From Parablautia muri (GTDB taxonomy: Bacteria; Bacillota; Clostridia; Lachnospirales; Lachnospiraceae): DNA of 64,000 nucleotides. The DNA lies in NCBI RefSeq assembly GCF_009917485.1, contig NZ_QZDT01000015.1, positions 43,551 through 107,550 on the forward strand, written 5' to 3'. Position 1 is the first letter of the stretch; each line of letters opens with the position of its first letter. Shown piece after piece: positions 42,815-51,907 of the stretch. The notes under the pieces were generated by a model. It saw nothing but the letters and a program-made list of their open reading frames with translations, had not been told where the DNA came from and searched no databases. Position numbers and translations under genes: made by a program.

Positions 42815-42838
42815 ACCCCATTTGCAGACAACGGGGTA
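42815..42838 (-). promoter_or_regulatory. Small leader hairpin before the SIS deglycase gene
   Basis: On the minus strand ACCCC and GGGGT pair around 14 bases and the second arm is followed by five T. It lies between promoter and start codon of the operon. It could attenuate transcription, but the stem is short. Confidence 0.3.
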
Positions 42839-42867
42839 TTTTTCTTGCCGTCGTTGCTTACAGGTCT

Positions 42868-42881
42868 ATTGTAATAACAAT
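42868..42881. promoter_or_regulatory. Candidate operator, site 1
   Basis: ATTGTAATAACAAT, a near-palindrome directly downstream of the -10 box of the minus-strand fructosamine operon. A repressor here would block transcription start. It matches site 2 (43166-43179) at 12 of 14 positions. Confidence 0.5.
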
Positions 42882-42910
42882 ATTATAATAGCGCGTTAGA
42901 GTTATGTCAA
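42882..42910 (-). promoter_or_regulatory. Consensus promoter of the fructosamine-type operon
   Basis: Perfect -35 TTGACA (42905-42910), 17-base spacer and perfect -10 TATAAT (42882-42887) on the minus strand, about 95 bases before the SIS gene. A full-consensus promoter usually needs a repressor. The rest of the 507-base divergent region (42789-43295) is AT-rich and holds the plus-strand promoter and two operator-like sites. Confidence 0.85.
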
Positions 42911-43124
42911 TATTTTTGAAAAAAACAGGTTGTTTCAAAGAATATAAAGGTGAACTTCCTTGGAAATTAGCTGATCTCGCCAAGTGAATTATTTGTGATT
43001 CGGATAATTATTACGTTCTATTTTATATATAATAGTAAATTTGTTCTAAGCAATATTTGTATAAAAATGATGATTTGTACAAAATGCCTAAAAACTATTG
43101 GTCAAAACTGTAATTAATTCAGTA

Positions 43125-43153
43125 TTGACTTAAAAGTCAAACTATAATATGAT
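43125..43153 (+). promoter_or_regulatory. Promoter of the MFS-led sugar operon
   Basis: -35 TTGACT (43125-43130), 17-base spacer, -10 TATGAT (43148-43153). The -35 lies within the inverted repeat TTGACTT-AA-AAGTCAA (43125-43140), another possible protein-binding site. Confidence 0.7.
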
Positions 43154-43165
43154 TTTTATTATCAT

Positions 43166-43179
43166 AATGTAATTACAAT
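43166..43179. promoter_or_regulatory. Candidate operator, site 2
   Basis: AATGTAATTACAAT, the counterpart of site 1, starting 12 bases downstream of the -10 box of the MFS-led operon. The two sites on the two divergent units suggest one regulator, most simply the GntR protein encoded next door. Confidence 0.5.
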
Positions 43180-43295
43180 ACATCAAAAGCACAAAGCAAG
43201 TGCTATGTATCAATTGTGAGAACAGTAGACAATGATAGATTTCGACGGACATAATTTCGGACCGTAGAGCCAAAAATGTAAAGGAGGCAGCGCTA

Positions 43296-44486
43296 ATGAG
43301 TGTTCAGACGAATGAAAAGCAGGACAGATTTCCCGTTCCTTTGTTTGCTTTGTTTTTTCTCTTTTACGCGGGCCAGGCCATTTACAATACCTATGTAAAT
43401 CTTTATTTAAGTTCTGTGGGACTTAGCGAGAGCCAGATTGGAATGACGGTATCGATCTCCACGATTGGCATCTTGTGCGCACAGCTCTTTTGGGGACTGA
43501 TTAGCGATAGGACTAAAACGAAAAATAGTGTTTTGCAGTTGTTATATATAGGAGCAGCTGTTATCGCGCTCATCTTTTATCTGAACAGTTCTTTTTTATT
43601 TTTGGCAGCGGCGGTTACTTTGTTTTCCGTTTTCTTTCATCCGTTGATGCCCTTACAGGATAATTTTGCTCTGGAATATCTGGAAGACAAAAGGTGGGAT
43701 TACGGGCAGGTGCGCATAGGGGGAACCATTGGCTACTGCCTTACCGTCCTGGTGATTGGTTTCTTTTTGCAGGATAATTACCGTCCTATTTTCTGCATGG
43801 TTGCGGCATTTTTGACAATCTGCCGGTTGATATGCTTAAAGCTGCCAAAGATTGAAGGTTTCCGGACAAAGGAGAATAAGTCTTCCTATTGGGAACTGCT
43901 TCGGAATAAGCCGTTGGTAGGATTGATTTTGTTTAATCTGTCTTTCTCTATCGGCCTTAATTTTTATCATAATTTTTACGCGATTTATTTTACTTCGGAT
44001 GCGGTAGGCGGCAATAGTTCTCTGGTGGGTATTATGATGTTTGCCAGCTCGGTTTCCGAAATCCCCATGCTGATACTGATACACCGTATTACAGAAAAGC
44101 TGGGAATCAAGAGAACGTTGGTAATGGCGGGAAGTGTGACGGCTCTGCGCTGGCTGCTGTTATTCTTTTTAAAGACGCCTGCGCTGATTGTGCCGGTCAA
44201 TCTGCTTCACGGCATAGGATACACCAGCTTTTCTTACTGTATTATCACTTATATCGGGAAAACAGTGCCAAAGGATATGCGCGCTACGGGACAGACGCTG
44301 AACGTACTGATTGGAAATGTGGTTTCCCGGATACTGTTTGGCTTAGTAGGCGGTTTTATCAGCGAATACATGGGGGCGGATAAGATGATGCTTTTTAGCA
44401 GCATCTTGATAGGGGCAGGAACGGCCATATTTGTAATTTGGAGCAGAAAAATCAAGGAACTTAGCGATGGCGTAAGCCTTCGTTAA
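43296..44486 (+). CDS. MFS transporter
   Basis: Membrane protein of 396 residues with 12 helices of the major facilitator superfamily, closest in style to the LacY-like/oligosaccharide:H+ group: NTYVNLYLSSVGLSESQIG at helix 1, the loop LISDRTKTKN between helices 2 and 3, and DYGQVRIGGTIGYCL. It probably imports the sugar or sugar-amine used by this locus; export cannot be excluded. Start ATG follows AAAGGAGG. First gene of the plus-strand operon, 22 bases before the ABC binding-protein gene. Confidence 0.85.
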   Translation: MSVQTNEKQDRFPVPLFALFFLFYAGQAIYNTYVNLYLSSVGLSESQIGMTVSISTIGILCAQLFWGLISDRTKTKNSVLQLLYIGAAVIALIFYLNSSFLFLAAAVTLFSVFFHPLMPLQDNFALEYLEDKRWDYGQVRIGGTIGYCLTVLVIGFFLQDNYRPIFCMVAAFLTICRLICLKLPKIEGFRTKENKSSYWELLRNKPLVGLILFNLSFSIGLNFYHNFYAIYFTSDAVGGNSSLVGIMMFASSVSEIPMLILIHRITEKLGIKRTLVMAGSVTALRWLLLFFLKTPALIVPVNLLHGIGYTSFSYCIITYIGKTVPKDMRATGQTLNVLIGNVVSRILFGLVGGFISEYMGADKMMLFSSILIGAGTAIFVIWSRKIKELSDGVSLR

Positions 44487-44508
44487 AAATAAAAAGGAGG
44501 AAAAAAAT

Positions 44509-45876
44509 ATGAAGAAAGAAATGAAAAAAATTCTGGCAGCGGCACTAACCTGCGCTATGAGCATTGGTTTGCTGGCCGGATGCGGAGGCGCCTCAGATTC
44601 CGGTTCCGGTGAAAGCGCAGATGCTCCGGCAACGGAAGAAGCTTCGGGCCAGGAGGAGATGGATGCGGCGGATGAACAGCAAGCGCCGGAAATGTCAAAG
44701 GAGTCAGAGGCAGAGGATGAAGGGACAATCCGCGTGGTTACTTTTTTGGCAGGGTCTGATCAGTGGGCTCCGGTATATAAGGAAGTGATCAACGATTATA
44801 TGGCAGCGCATCCCGGCGTTACCATCGTAGATGAGAGCCAGCCTACCTCCGGTACACAGGATTTATTCCGTACCAAGGTGCAATCCGATGTAGCGGCAAA
44901 GACACCCCCTGATTTGATGCTGTATTACAATGGTGAAGAATCAAAAATGCCTTTGGATTCGGAATTGTTTGTGGATTTGAAGCCTTATATGGATGCGGAT
45001 CCTGAATGGAGCGCCAATCTGAAAGAGGGCGCTATGGAAGCAGGACGTAACGAAGACGGAATGCAGTATTGCATCCCATACATCGGCTATTTTGAAGGAA
45101 TGTTCTATAATAAAGAACTGTTCGACCAGTATGGCCTGGAAGAACCCACCAGCTGGGAAAACATAGAAGCCTGCATCGATGTGTTTGTGGAGAATGATAT
45201 TGTTCCTTTTGCTACTTCGCTGATGAAACCAAGCTACATGGTAGAGCAGCTGATTCTGGCCCAGGTAGGCGCAGAGGGACAGAAGGATTATTTTGATAAT
45301 TCCTGGGCGCCGGCTCTGGCGGCAATGAAAGATTTGTATGACAAAGGTGCTTTCCCGGCCGACTGTATGACAATGACAGAAGACGATATCCGTGTCCTTT
45401 TTGCGGATGGCAAGGCAGCGATGATGATCAATGGCTCCTGGACAGTTTCCGGACTGAAAGATAATGAAAATATGCGTATGATTACTATGCCGGCCCTTCC
45501 TGGCGGCAAAGGAGGCAGTGATGTGGCTCTTTCAGGCTTCGGAAGCGGATGGTACATGAGCAAAGAGGCAGCGGAGCGGGATGATGTCACCCTTCATTTC
45601 TTGAAATACATGACCAGCCCGGAGGTTATGACCCGTATGATTGCGGTAGGTGGAAGTTCAGCCATTACATGTGACGCGCCCGAAGGTGCAAGCCCCCTTG
45701 AAATCAGTGCAAACGATATGTTAAATACGGCAACTAAATTTGTGGCTGCCTGCGACAGCCAGGTGGTGCGCGAGGCATGGCTTAATATGACGGAACCGGG
45801 TATCCAGTATATTGCCACAGGGCAAAGTTCTCCGGAAGATATTCTGGCACAATCCCGCAGCCTGAATGAAGAATAA
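44509..45876 (+). CDS. Sugar ABC transporter substrate-binding lipoprotein (CUT1)
   Basis: Lipoprotein of 455 residues. Signal with lipobox LLAGC (Cys25), then an acidic low-complexity linker (about 28-75, rich in Glu, Ser and Ala), then a family-1 sugar-binding fold: RVVTFLAGSDQWAPVYKEV, PDLMLYYNGEE, YCIPYIGYFEGMFYNKELF, FADGKAAMMINGSWTV. It captures an oligosaccharide outside the membrane for the two permeases that follow. Start ATG has AAAAGGAGG upstream. Confidence 0.93.
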   Translation: MKKEMKKILAAALTCAMSIGLLAGCGGASDSGSGESADAPATEEASGQEEMDAADEQQAPEMSKESEAEDEGTIRVVTFLAGSDQWAPVYKEVINDYMAAHPGVTIVDESQPTSGTQDLFRTKVQSDVAAKTPPDLMLYYNGEESKMPLDSELFVDLKPYMDADPEWSANLKEGAMEAGRNEDGMQYCIPYIGYFEGMFYNKELFDQYGLEEPTSWENIEACIDVFVENDIVPFATSLMKPSYMVEQLILAQVGAEGQKDYFDNSWAPALAAMKDLYDKGAFPADCMTMTEDDIRVLFADGKAAMMINGSWTVSGLKDNENMRMITMPALPGGKGGSDVALSGFGSGWYMSKEAAERDDVTLHFLKYMTSPEVMTRMIAVGGSSAITCDAPEGASPLEISANDMLNTATKFVAACDSQVVREAWLNMTEPGIQYIATGQSSPEDILAQSRSLNEE

Positions 45877-45925
45877 GAAAGGCTAGCGCAATCTTGCGGT
45901 TTCCAAAAAGGGAGGAGGTTTTGCC

Positions 45926-46786
45926 ATGAAGAGCAAGAAATATTTTTACCTGTTTTTGGCTCCTGCAGCGGTGTTTATTCTAACGTTTTTGATTTATCCG
46001 CTGTTTCGGACGATATATTACAGCTTTACATCGTGGAAAAATTTTTCACCAAAGCAGAGCTTTGCAGGATTAGCCAATTATGATCGTTTATTCCATGATC
46101 CGGTGATCCTGGTTGCGTTTCGGAACACATTTATTATGATGGCGGGGGTTTTTTTATTCCAGGTAGGAGTATCGCTCCTGTTGGCGATTTTGGTTTCAAA
46201 GACAAAAAAGATGTTTAAGTTTCTGCGCACGGTATATTTTATTCCGATTCTAATCTCTGCCACTGCTATAGGGCTGATGTTCCGGCTGATTTACGGTTAC
46301 GAGTACGGTCTGCTGAATTTGATCATCCTTTGGTTCGGAGGGGAAAAACAGGTTTGGATCAATGAAAAAACATCTATTTTCCTGGTTACGATTCCGATTA
46401 TGTGGCAATATGTAGGGTTTTACTTCGTTATTTTCCTCACAGGGATGTCCAAAATCCCTGGGGAAATCAGCGAGTCCGCGAAGCTGGACGGCATCACTCC
46501 CTTTCAGGAAGCCGTTTATATTACAATTCCCATGATTCGCGATGTGATTACTTCGGTGGTGATTTTGGTCATTTCCGGGTGCTTTAAGGTGTTTGATATG
46601 GTCTACGTCATCACAGGCGGAGGACCTATGAATTCCAGCGAGCTGCTCAGCACTTACATGTATAGCGCGGCGTTCCGCAATTATAACGGCGGCTACGCCA
46701 GCGCCATCGCGATTGTAATGGTTGCTTTCGGCGTATTGCTGTCAACTGTCACGCGCAGGATTTTAGAACCAAAAGAAACGTATTGA
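45926..46786 (+). CDS. Sugar ABC transporter permease, MalF type
   Basis: Permease of 286 residues with six helices. Features: YFYLFLAPAAVFILTFLIYP, YYSFTSWKNFSPKQSFAGLANY, and the coupling loop with ISESAKLDGITPFQEAVYIT. Partner of the MalG-type permease encoded 13 bases downstream. Start ATG follows GGGAGGAGG. Confidence 0.93.
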   Translation: MKSKKYFYLFLAPAAVFILTFLIYPLFRTIYYSFTSWKNFSPKQSFAGLANYDRLFHDPVILVAFRNTFIMMAGVFLFQVGVSLLLAILVSKTKKMFKFLRTVYFIPILISATAIGLMFRLIYGYEYGLLNLIILWFGGEKQVWINEKTSIFLVTIPIMWQYVGFYFVIFLTGMSKIPGEISESAKLDGITPFQEAVYITIPMIRDVITSVVILVISGCFKVFDMVYVITGGGPMNSSELLSTYMYSAAFRNYNGGYASAIAIVMVAFGVLLSTVTRRILEPKETY

Positions 46787-46799
46787 AAGGAGGAGCCCG

Positions 46800-47660
46800 A
46801 TGAAAAGCAAAATACCGCAGCACACTCCCATAGGATGGATTATCGTTATGTTTAAATGGCTCCTTATGTTTGGATGGGCGGCCATGACATTTCTTCCCCT
46901 GTACTGGGTTGTGATAAACTGTTTTAAACCATCTGATGAGATTCTCCGCAACAGTTTGGAATGGCCGGCTTCACTTAGCTTAGCCAATTTTATTTCCATT
47001 ATGAGTTACCCGGACGTAAACATTCCAAAAGCGTTTTTGAACAGTTTTATTATTTCCGGCGCAGTGGTTGTACTGGTTGTGGCAGTTTCCAGTATGGCAG
47101 CCTTTGCGCTGGGGCGTATGGAGAACAAGATGGGGAAGTACATTATGGCAGTGCTTACCGCCTGTTTGCTGGTTCCCAGTTTTGCAACTGTCATACCCAA
47201 TTTTGTTACATTAAGTAATATTCCCTTTGTACATGGAAATCGTATAGCGGCGATATTGCCGCAGACTGCCGGGAATCTGTGCTTTTCCATTATTATGGTA
47301 CAGGGATTTATGCGCTCCCTTCCTATGGAGCTGGACGAGGCGGCGGTTATTGACGGGGCCAGCGTTCCTCAGATATTTACCTATATTTCTCTGCCCCTGT
47401 GCCGCTCCGTGCTGGCAACAGTGGCAATCATGGTTTTTATATGGAGCTATAATGACTTGTTTACCTCCCTGGTTTATGTTTCAGAGCGCTCCAAACAACC
47501 GATTTGTGTTATACTTTCCATGGTAAGCAATATGTTTGGCACGGACTATGGCGCGATGATGGCCGCTATTGTAGTGACGATTCTTCCGCCTCTGGTTTTG
47601 TATATATTTGCCCAGGAACAGGTGGTTTCCGGCCTTACGGCGGGAGCCGTTAAGGGGTAA
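46800..47660 (+). CDS. Sugar ABC transporter permease, MalG type
   Basis: Permease of 286 residues with six helices: WAAMTFLPLYWVVINCFKP in helix 1, SMAAFALGRMENKMGKY, and the coupling loop with LPMELDEAAVIDGASVPQIF. It completes the membrane part of the CUT1 importer. No ATPase gene is in the operon, so a shared MsmX-like ATPase encoded elsewhere is needed. Start ATG follows AAAGGAGGAGCCCG. Confidence 0.93.
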   Translation: MKSKIPQHTPIGWIIVMFKWLLMFGWAAMTFLPLYWVVINCFKPSDEILRNSLEWPASLSLANFISIMSYPDVNIPKAFLNSFIISGAVVVLVVAVSSMAAFALGRMENKMGKYIMAVLTACLLVPSFATVIPNFVTLSNIPFVHGNRIAAILPQTAGNLCFSIIMVQGFMRSLPMELDEAAVIDGASVPQIFTYISLPLCRSVLATVAIMVFIWSYNDLFTSLVYVSERSKQPICVILSMVSNMFGTDYGAMMAAIVVTILPPLVLYIFAQEQVVSGLTAGAVKG

Positions 47661-47691
47661 GAAGGTTTGATAAGAGAGAGGAGTTTGATGA

Positions 47692-49434
47692 ATGGATATT
47701 CTGACGAATCATATAGGTTACAGCGCGGCGGGGCCTAAGAAAGCGGTAATAAAATGCCGGGAAGAAGAAAGAGCGGAAGCATTCTCGGTGCTGGATTTGA
47801 AAGGAAATAAGATATATACCGGCGTTCCGGTTTTGGTTGGCCCGGTGGCTAACTGGAATACGGGCATTTACTACCGGGCGGATTTTTCCCAGATTACGTT
47901 GGAGGGGACATACCGCATACAGGTGGGGGAGCATTATTCCCAGGAATTTGAAATCAGTAAATGTCTGGTTACAATGAGAATGCTGAACGCCGTAAGCTAC
48001 TATTTCAAGGCCCAGCGCTCCAGCGGTGAATGGTTGGTGGATGATAAAAGTCTGCCCTTTAAGGGGCCAAGAGAAGGAGAGGTGGACGCTCATGGGGGAT
48101 GGTATGATGCCACGGGAGATTACGGCATTCATTTTTCCCATCTCTCCCACAGCGCTTATCATAATCCCCAACAAATTCCCTTCAGCGCTTATACCTTTTT
48201 TAAAGCCCACGACTTTCTTACGGAGAGTAAAAATGAGCAATACTCCATGCTGAAACGCCGGATGCTGGATGAAGGCTTTTTTGGAGCGGATTTTGTGATG
48301 CGTATGCGCGCGCCCTCCGGAAGTTTTTTCCGCTCCATAAACCGGAGCGATGCACTGGCCAGTGTGGAAGGCACCCGCAGGATTGGGTTTGAGTACAAAC
48401 GAAGCAGTGACCAGTTCAGTGATGTTGCCGAGACTGCAGGGGAAGAAATGATAGGCGATGAAAATTATGAGGTGAGCCTAAGAAGCGGCGGGGGATTGGC
48501 AATTGCCGCCCTTGCCATAGCAGGACGGAATTACTATCCCAGTGGGGAGCATACGCAAAAGGAATACATACAGGCCGCAAAATCAGCATGGACCTATTTG
48601 TCTGAAAACAATGAGCGTTATGTGAACGATGGAAAATGGAACCTGGTGGATGAATACTGCGCCTTGATGGCAGTTACCGAGCTATATATCACCACAAAAG
48701 AATATGATTATCTTCAAAAAGCCCGCCAAATGGCAAAGAAAATTTATGCCCGCACAACGCCCACCGGCAGCGGACTGAAACGGCTGGAAGTGACGAAAGA
48801 GGTTCCCTATTATCATGCTGCTGACGAGGGGATGCCTGTGGTTGCATTGCTGCAGTATGCGGAGATAGAGCCGGAAGATGGAAGGAAAGCGGAGGCGGTG
48901 AAATATGCGGAGGATATCATGAGATGGAAACTCATGGTAACGGATAATCGCTCCAATCCTTTTGGATATCCTGTTCTGGAAAGTAAGGAAGGAAATCAGA
49001 TTGTAGAAAAGTTTTTCTTCCCCCACAGCAGTACGGCGGCTCCCTGGTGGCAGGGAGACAACGCGCGCATTGCGTCTATTGCAGCAGCCAGCATGGAGCT
49101 TTCCTATGTGACGGCGGATGAAACGCTGGGGGTCCGCTGCCGCCGTATGGCCCAGGATACGCTTGACTGGATCATGGGGTTGAATCCTTTTGACAGCTGC
49201 ATGATAGAAGGATATGGCAGAAATAACATCCAGTATTTCTTCAAAAACAGATATGATTTTATCAATTGTCCGGGCGGTATTGTGAACGGTATCACAAGCG
49301 CTCCTGCGGATGAGGAGGGAATCGCTTTTGTGCAGCATCCGACTTCGGAGATAAACGACAACTGGCGCTGGGCGGAGCAGTGGATTCCCCATGGAAGCTG
49401 GTTTATCTATGCAACGGCTTTAAAGAAAGAATAA
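47692..49434 (+). CDS. Glycoside hydrolase family 9, cytosolic; possible exo-beta-glucosaminidase
   Basis: Protein of 580 residues: N-terminal Ig-like cellulase domain (about 1-85) and GH9 (alpha/alpha)6 barrel. The catalytic-base region is DAHGGWYDATGDYG (Asp132 to Asp143), with an extra residue compared with the endoglucanase DxxGGWYDAGD. The acid is probably Glu562 in NDNWRWAEQWIPHG. There is no signal peptide or carbohydrate-binding module, so it acts inside on imported sugars. The same variation and the same neighbours (ABC importer, BadF-type kinase) occur in the Vibrio chitin-disaccharide locus, where the GH9 enzyme is an exo-glucosaminidase. I infer a similar role; cellodextrinase is the alternative. 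Start ATG 47692 follows GAGAGGAG. Confidence 0.82.
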   Translation: MDILTNHIGYSAAGPKKAVIKCREEERAEAFSVLDLKGNKIYTGVPVLVGPVANWNTGIYYRADFSQITLEGTYRIQVGEHYSQEFEISKCLVTMRMLNAVSYYFKAQRSSGEWLVDDKSLPFKGPREGEVDAHGGWYDATGDYGIHFSHLSHSAYHNPQQIPFSAYTFFKAHDFLTESKNEQYSMLKRRMLDEGFFGADFVMRMRAPSGSFFRSINRSDALASVEGTRRIGFEYKRSSDQFSDVAETAGEEMIGDENYEVSLRSGGGLAIAALAIAGRNYYPSGEHTQKEYIQAAKSAWTYLSENNERYVNDGKWNLVDEYCALMAVTELYITTKEYDYLQKARQMAKKIYARTTPTGSGLKRLEVTKEVPYYHAADEGMPVVALLQYAEIEPEDGRKAEAVKYAEDIMRWKLMVTDNRSNPFGYPVLESKEGNQIVEKFFFPHSSTAAPWWQGDNARIASIAAASMELSYVTADETLGVRCRRMAQDTLDWIMGLNPFDSCMIEGYGRNNIQYFFKNRYDFINCPGGIVNGITSAPADEEGIAFVQHPTSEINDNWRWAEQWIPHGSWFIYATALKKE

Positions 49435-49593
49435 AACGTTATCCACGGCCCGGCAATGCGCACAGGCTGCGCGTTTTTTACAATAAAGGCCAAAGAACGA
49501 GGCAACGTTTGTTTAACATAAGGACAGCTCGCAAAGGTGCTGTCCGAAGCTTTAACATGATTCAAAAAATAGAACCAAATGGAGGAATGAATT
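49435..49593 (+). other. Hairpins between GH9 and SIS genes
   Basis: A short GC hairpin GCGCA/TGCGC (49458-49462 with 49468-49472) followed by six T looks like a weak terminator or attenuator inside the operon. A 7-bp hairpin (49522-49528 with 49539-49545) follows. They could lower expression of the two downstream genes. Confidence 0.5.
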
Positions 49594-50670
49594 ATGGTAA
49601 TGATGGACTACATTGCAGAGCAGGCGGAATTGTTCCGGAAGGTTCTCCCACGCGGGAAGGAAATAGCCGCCGCTTTTTGTGATATGGCAGTGAAAAATAA
49701 TCCGGGGCAAATCTGTCTGATTGCCAGCGGCACTTCCTACAATGTGGCGTGCGCCGCCGCTCCTTTTATGGAAAAGATTCTTGCAAAACCGGTCAGCGTG
49801 ATTGTGCCTTCCCAGGTGGAAAAGCTTCAGGGCTTAAATCCCTTGGCAGTTGTCATATCCCAGGGAGGAAACTCAACCAATATCCTTGAAGTATTTGAAA
49901 AGCTTCATGGGGTTCCTACCCTTGTGATGACGGGAAATCCCTATGGCTATGCCAACAGCAAAGGAGAGCGTTATATGGAGGTTCCCTGCGGGGAGGAGAC
50001 CGTTGGACCTAAAACCAAAGGTTACACGATTACCCTCCTTACCCTTTATTTGATGGCTTTGGAGGAAGGAAAGCGCTCCGGGGAAATTTCCGGGCAGGCG
50101 TATGAGGAATATGTGGAAGGACTTACCCAGGCTTCGGAATATCTGTCTGAAAACATTGTGCGCACAAGACAATGGGTGCAGGAGAATATGGAAATGATGG
50201 GTAAGATGGAGTTAATCTATGTGGCCGGAAAACGGCAGGGGGCAAAGATTGCGGCGGAAGGCGCCCTTAAGGTGATGGAAACTTTGCTTATTCCGGGAGT
50301 GGCTTATGAATTTGAAGAATTTTTGCACGGCCCGGCCAGTTCCCTTAGCGAAAATGTCAGCGGATTTTATTTATTGCCCACACCGGATGACTCCGATTAT
50401 GAAAGAATGCAGCGTCTGGTAAAATACCACCGGGACATTTGTAAATCGGTGTACACGGTGGGGCTGGAAGAATCAAAGGACGGACGGGACTGCCTGTTAA
50501 AGATGACCGGGAAGTGGTATACCCAGCCATTTGAACAGATTTTGCCCATGCAGGTAATCAGTGCGGCGGTTACGGAAAACTTAGGGCTGACCGGCAGAGG
50601 TTCCCGGAAATTTATGGGACTGGATGCTGTGATGCAAATCAAGGCGAAAAACGAAAACGGTATTCAATAA
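49594..50670 (+). CDS. SIS-domain protein, GlmS-isomerase-like; possible glucosamine-6-P deaminase
   Basis: Protein of 358 residues with tandem SIS folds like the isomerase half of GlmS: LIASGTSYNVACAAAPFME (phosphate loop), VVISQGGNSTNILEV, YVAGKRQGAKIAAEGALKV, YEFEEFLHGPASSLSENV. It lacks the glutaminase half, as SIS-type glucosamine-6-P deaminases (NagB-II/GlmD group) do. Between a GH9 enzyme and a BadF-type kinase, the reaction glucosamine-6-P to fructose-6-P plus ammonia is the simplest reading. It is not close to the FrlB-like SIS protein at 41.8-42.8 kb. ATG 49594 follows GGAGG by 8 bases. Confidence 0.78.
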   Translation: MVMMDYIAEQAELFRKVLPRGKEIAAAFCDMAVKNNPGQICLIASGTSYNVACAAAPFMEKILAKPVSVIVPSQVEKLQGLNPLAVVISQGGNSTNILEVFEKLHGVPTLVMTGNPYGYANSKGERYMEVPCGEETVGPKTKGYTITLLTLYLMALEEGKRSGEISGQAYEEYVEGLTQASEYLSENIVRTRQWVQENMEMMGKMELIYVAGKRQGAKIAAEGALKVMETLLIPGVAYEFEEFLHGPASSLSENVSGFYLLPTPDDSDYERMQRLVKYHRDICKSVYTVGLEESKDGRDCLLKMTGKWYTQPFEQILPMQVISAAVTENLGLTGRGSRKFMGLDAVMQIKAKNENGIQ

Positions 50671-50706
50671 GGACAGGTATCAGGTTCGGGGCAAAGGAGG
50701 GCGTTC

Positions 50707-51618
50707 ATGAAATATTATGCAGGTTTGGATATAGGAGGAACCAGCGGAAGGATTATTTTGAGCGATGACAAAGGGCAGGTGCTGGAACGTTTCCAATCCG
50801 CAGGAGTCAGTATTTTTTCCGGGGGAGAGGAAACAGCTCAGAGAAAATATGAAGATCTGGTGTTTCCAGTACTGAAAAAGAGGAAATTGGAGCCCGCAGA
50901 GTGCGAAGGTATTTGCGTGGCGGCTACGGGAATTGACTCCGAGGCCCTGCGGGAGAGTGTCAGAGAGATTTTCCTGGGGATGGGATTTAGGGACTCCAAA
51001 TTGTTTGTGTTCAATGACTGCGAGGTTTTTCTGCAGGTATACAGGGCGCCTTCCATGATACTGATTGGCGGGACCGGTTCTATCTCTTTTGGTCTAAGCA
51101 GGGACGGTGTTATGGTCCGCACAGGAGGCTGGGGCCATATTCTGAGCGATGAAGGGAGCGGTTTCCACATCGGCCTTAAGATCGTGAAGGCGGCAGGAGA
51201 TTACCTGGACGGACGAAGGGGTGATGAAATATTATATCAGATGTTTTATGAAGCTACCGGGATTTCCGATTTGGAGGTTTTAAATAATATGTTAAACGCC
51301 AATATTATGACCAAAAATGCCATTGCCGATTTAGCGCCTTTGGCGGAGAAAGCCATGGAGGCGGGCTCCGAAACTGCCCGGAAGATTTTGGAGGAGACCA
51401 TAGACGAACTTTACAAAATCGCCTGGGATAATTACTGTAAAATGACCGTAGACAAGAAGGATACGTTGACGCTTATTTTTTGGGGGAGCGTGCTTTGCAA
51501 AAACCAAATGGTGGAAGAAGGAGTGGCCCAGCTGGTGAGAGAGCATATTCCCAATGTGGAAATCAGGATTCCGAAAAAGCAGGCGGTTGAGATTGCACTG
51601 GAGGTGGCGCAAAGGTAA
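50707..51618 (+). CDS. BadF/BadG/BcrA-family kinase; possible glucosamine kinase
   Basis: ASKHA-fold protein of 303 residues. The first phosphate loop is YYAGLDIGGTSGRIIL, the second ILIGGTGSISFGL, and GGWGHILSDEGSGFHIG is the hallmark of the N-acetylglucosamine/glucosamine kinase branch of BadF. It lacks the cysteines of the reductase-activase branch. Last gene of the operon; with the upstream SIS enzyme it would take glucosamine or GlcNAc to the phosphate and on to glycolysis. Start ATG 50707 follows AAAGGAGGG. Confidence 0.82.
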   Translation: MKYYAGLDIGGTSGRIILSDDKGQVLERFQSAGVSIFSGGEETAQRKYEDLVFPVLKKRKLEPAECEGICVAATGIDSEALRESVREIFLGMGFRDSKLFVFNDCEVFLQVYRAPSMILIGGTGSISFGLSRDGVMVRTGGWGHILSDEGSGFHIGLKIVKAAGDYLDGRRGDEILYQMFYEATGISDLEVLNNMLNANIMTKNAIADLAPLAEKAMEAGSETARKILEETIDELYKIAWDNYCKMTVDKKDTLTLIFWGSVLCKNQMVEEGVAQLVREHIPNVEIRIPKKQAVEIALEVAQR

Positions 51619-51727
51619 CGCCTTAACTTGTTGGGCAGGAAGCACGGAATGCATAGTATTCATAAAGATATTACAATTAGATTTTGGTGTGCTGCCCGTT
51701 AAGCAGACAATTAAAAACAAAAATTTT

Positions 51728-51748
51728 TTACCCGGTTTTGCCGGGTAA
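51728..51748 (+). terminator. Terminator of the sugar operon
   Basis: 8-bp stem (51728-51735 with 51741-51748), five-base loop, then TTTTTAT. Upstream, 51622-51703 can form a larger imperfect hairpin between CTTAAC...GGGCAG and CTGCCCGTTAAG. Confidence 0.65.
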
Positions 51749-51907
51749 TTTTTATTGTGTCTTCTTTTTCTCAAATTCAATTATTTTCTATGTTCTGGCA
51801 TGAAGGTCGAAAAGGAGCGGGAGTTATTACGGTGCGCTTTTAAGTTGTTGAAAACTTAGAGTTTTGTGATAAACTAGAGAATAGATAAAAATTGTTCGGA
51901 GGCAATT

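Noticed and set aside
42815..42838. Riboswitch before the fructosamine operon
   Set aside because: The stem has five base pairs and no conserved core; kept only as a weak attenuator candidate.
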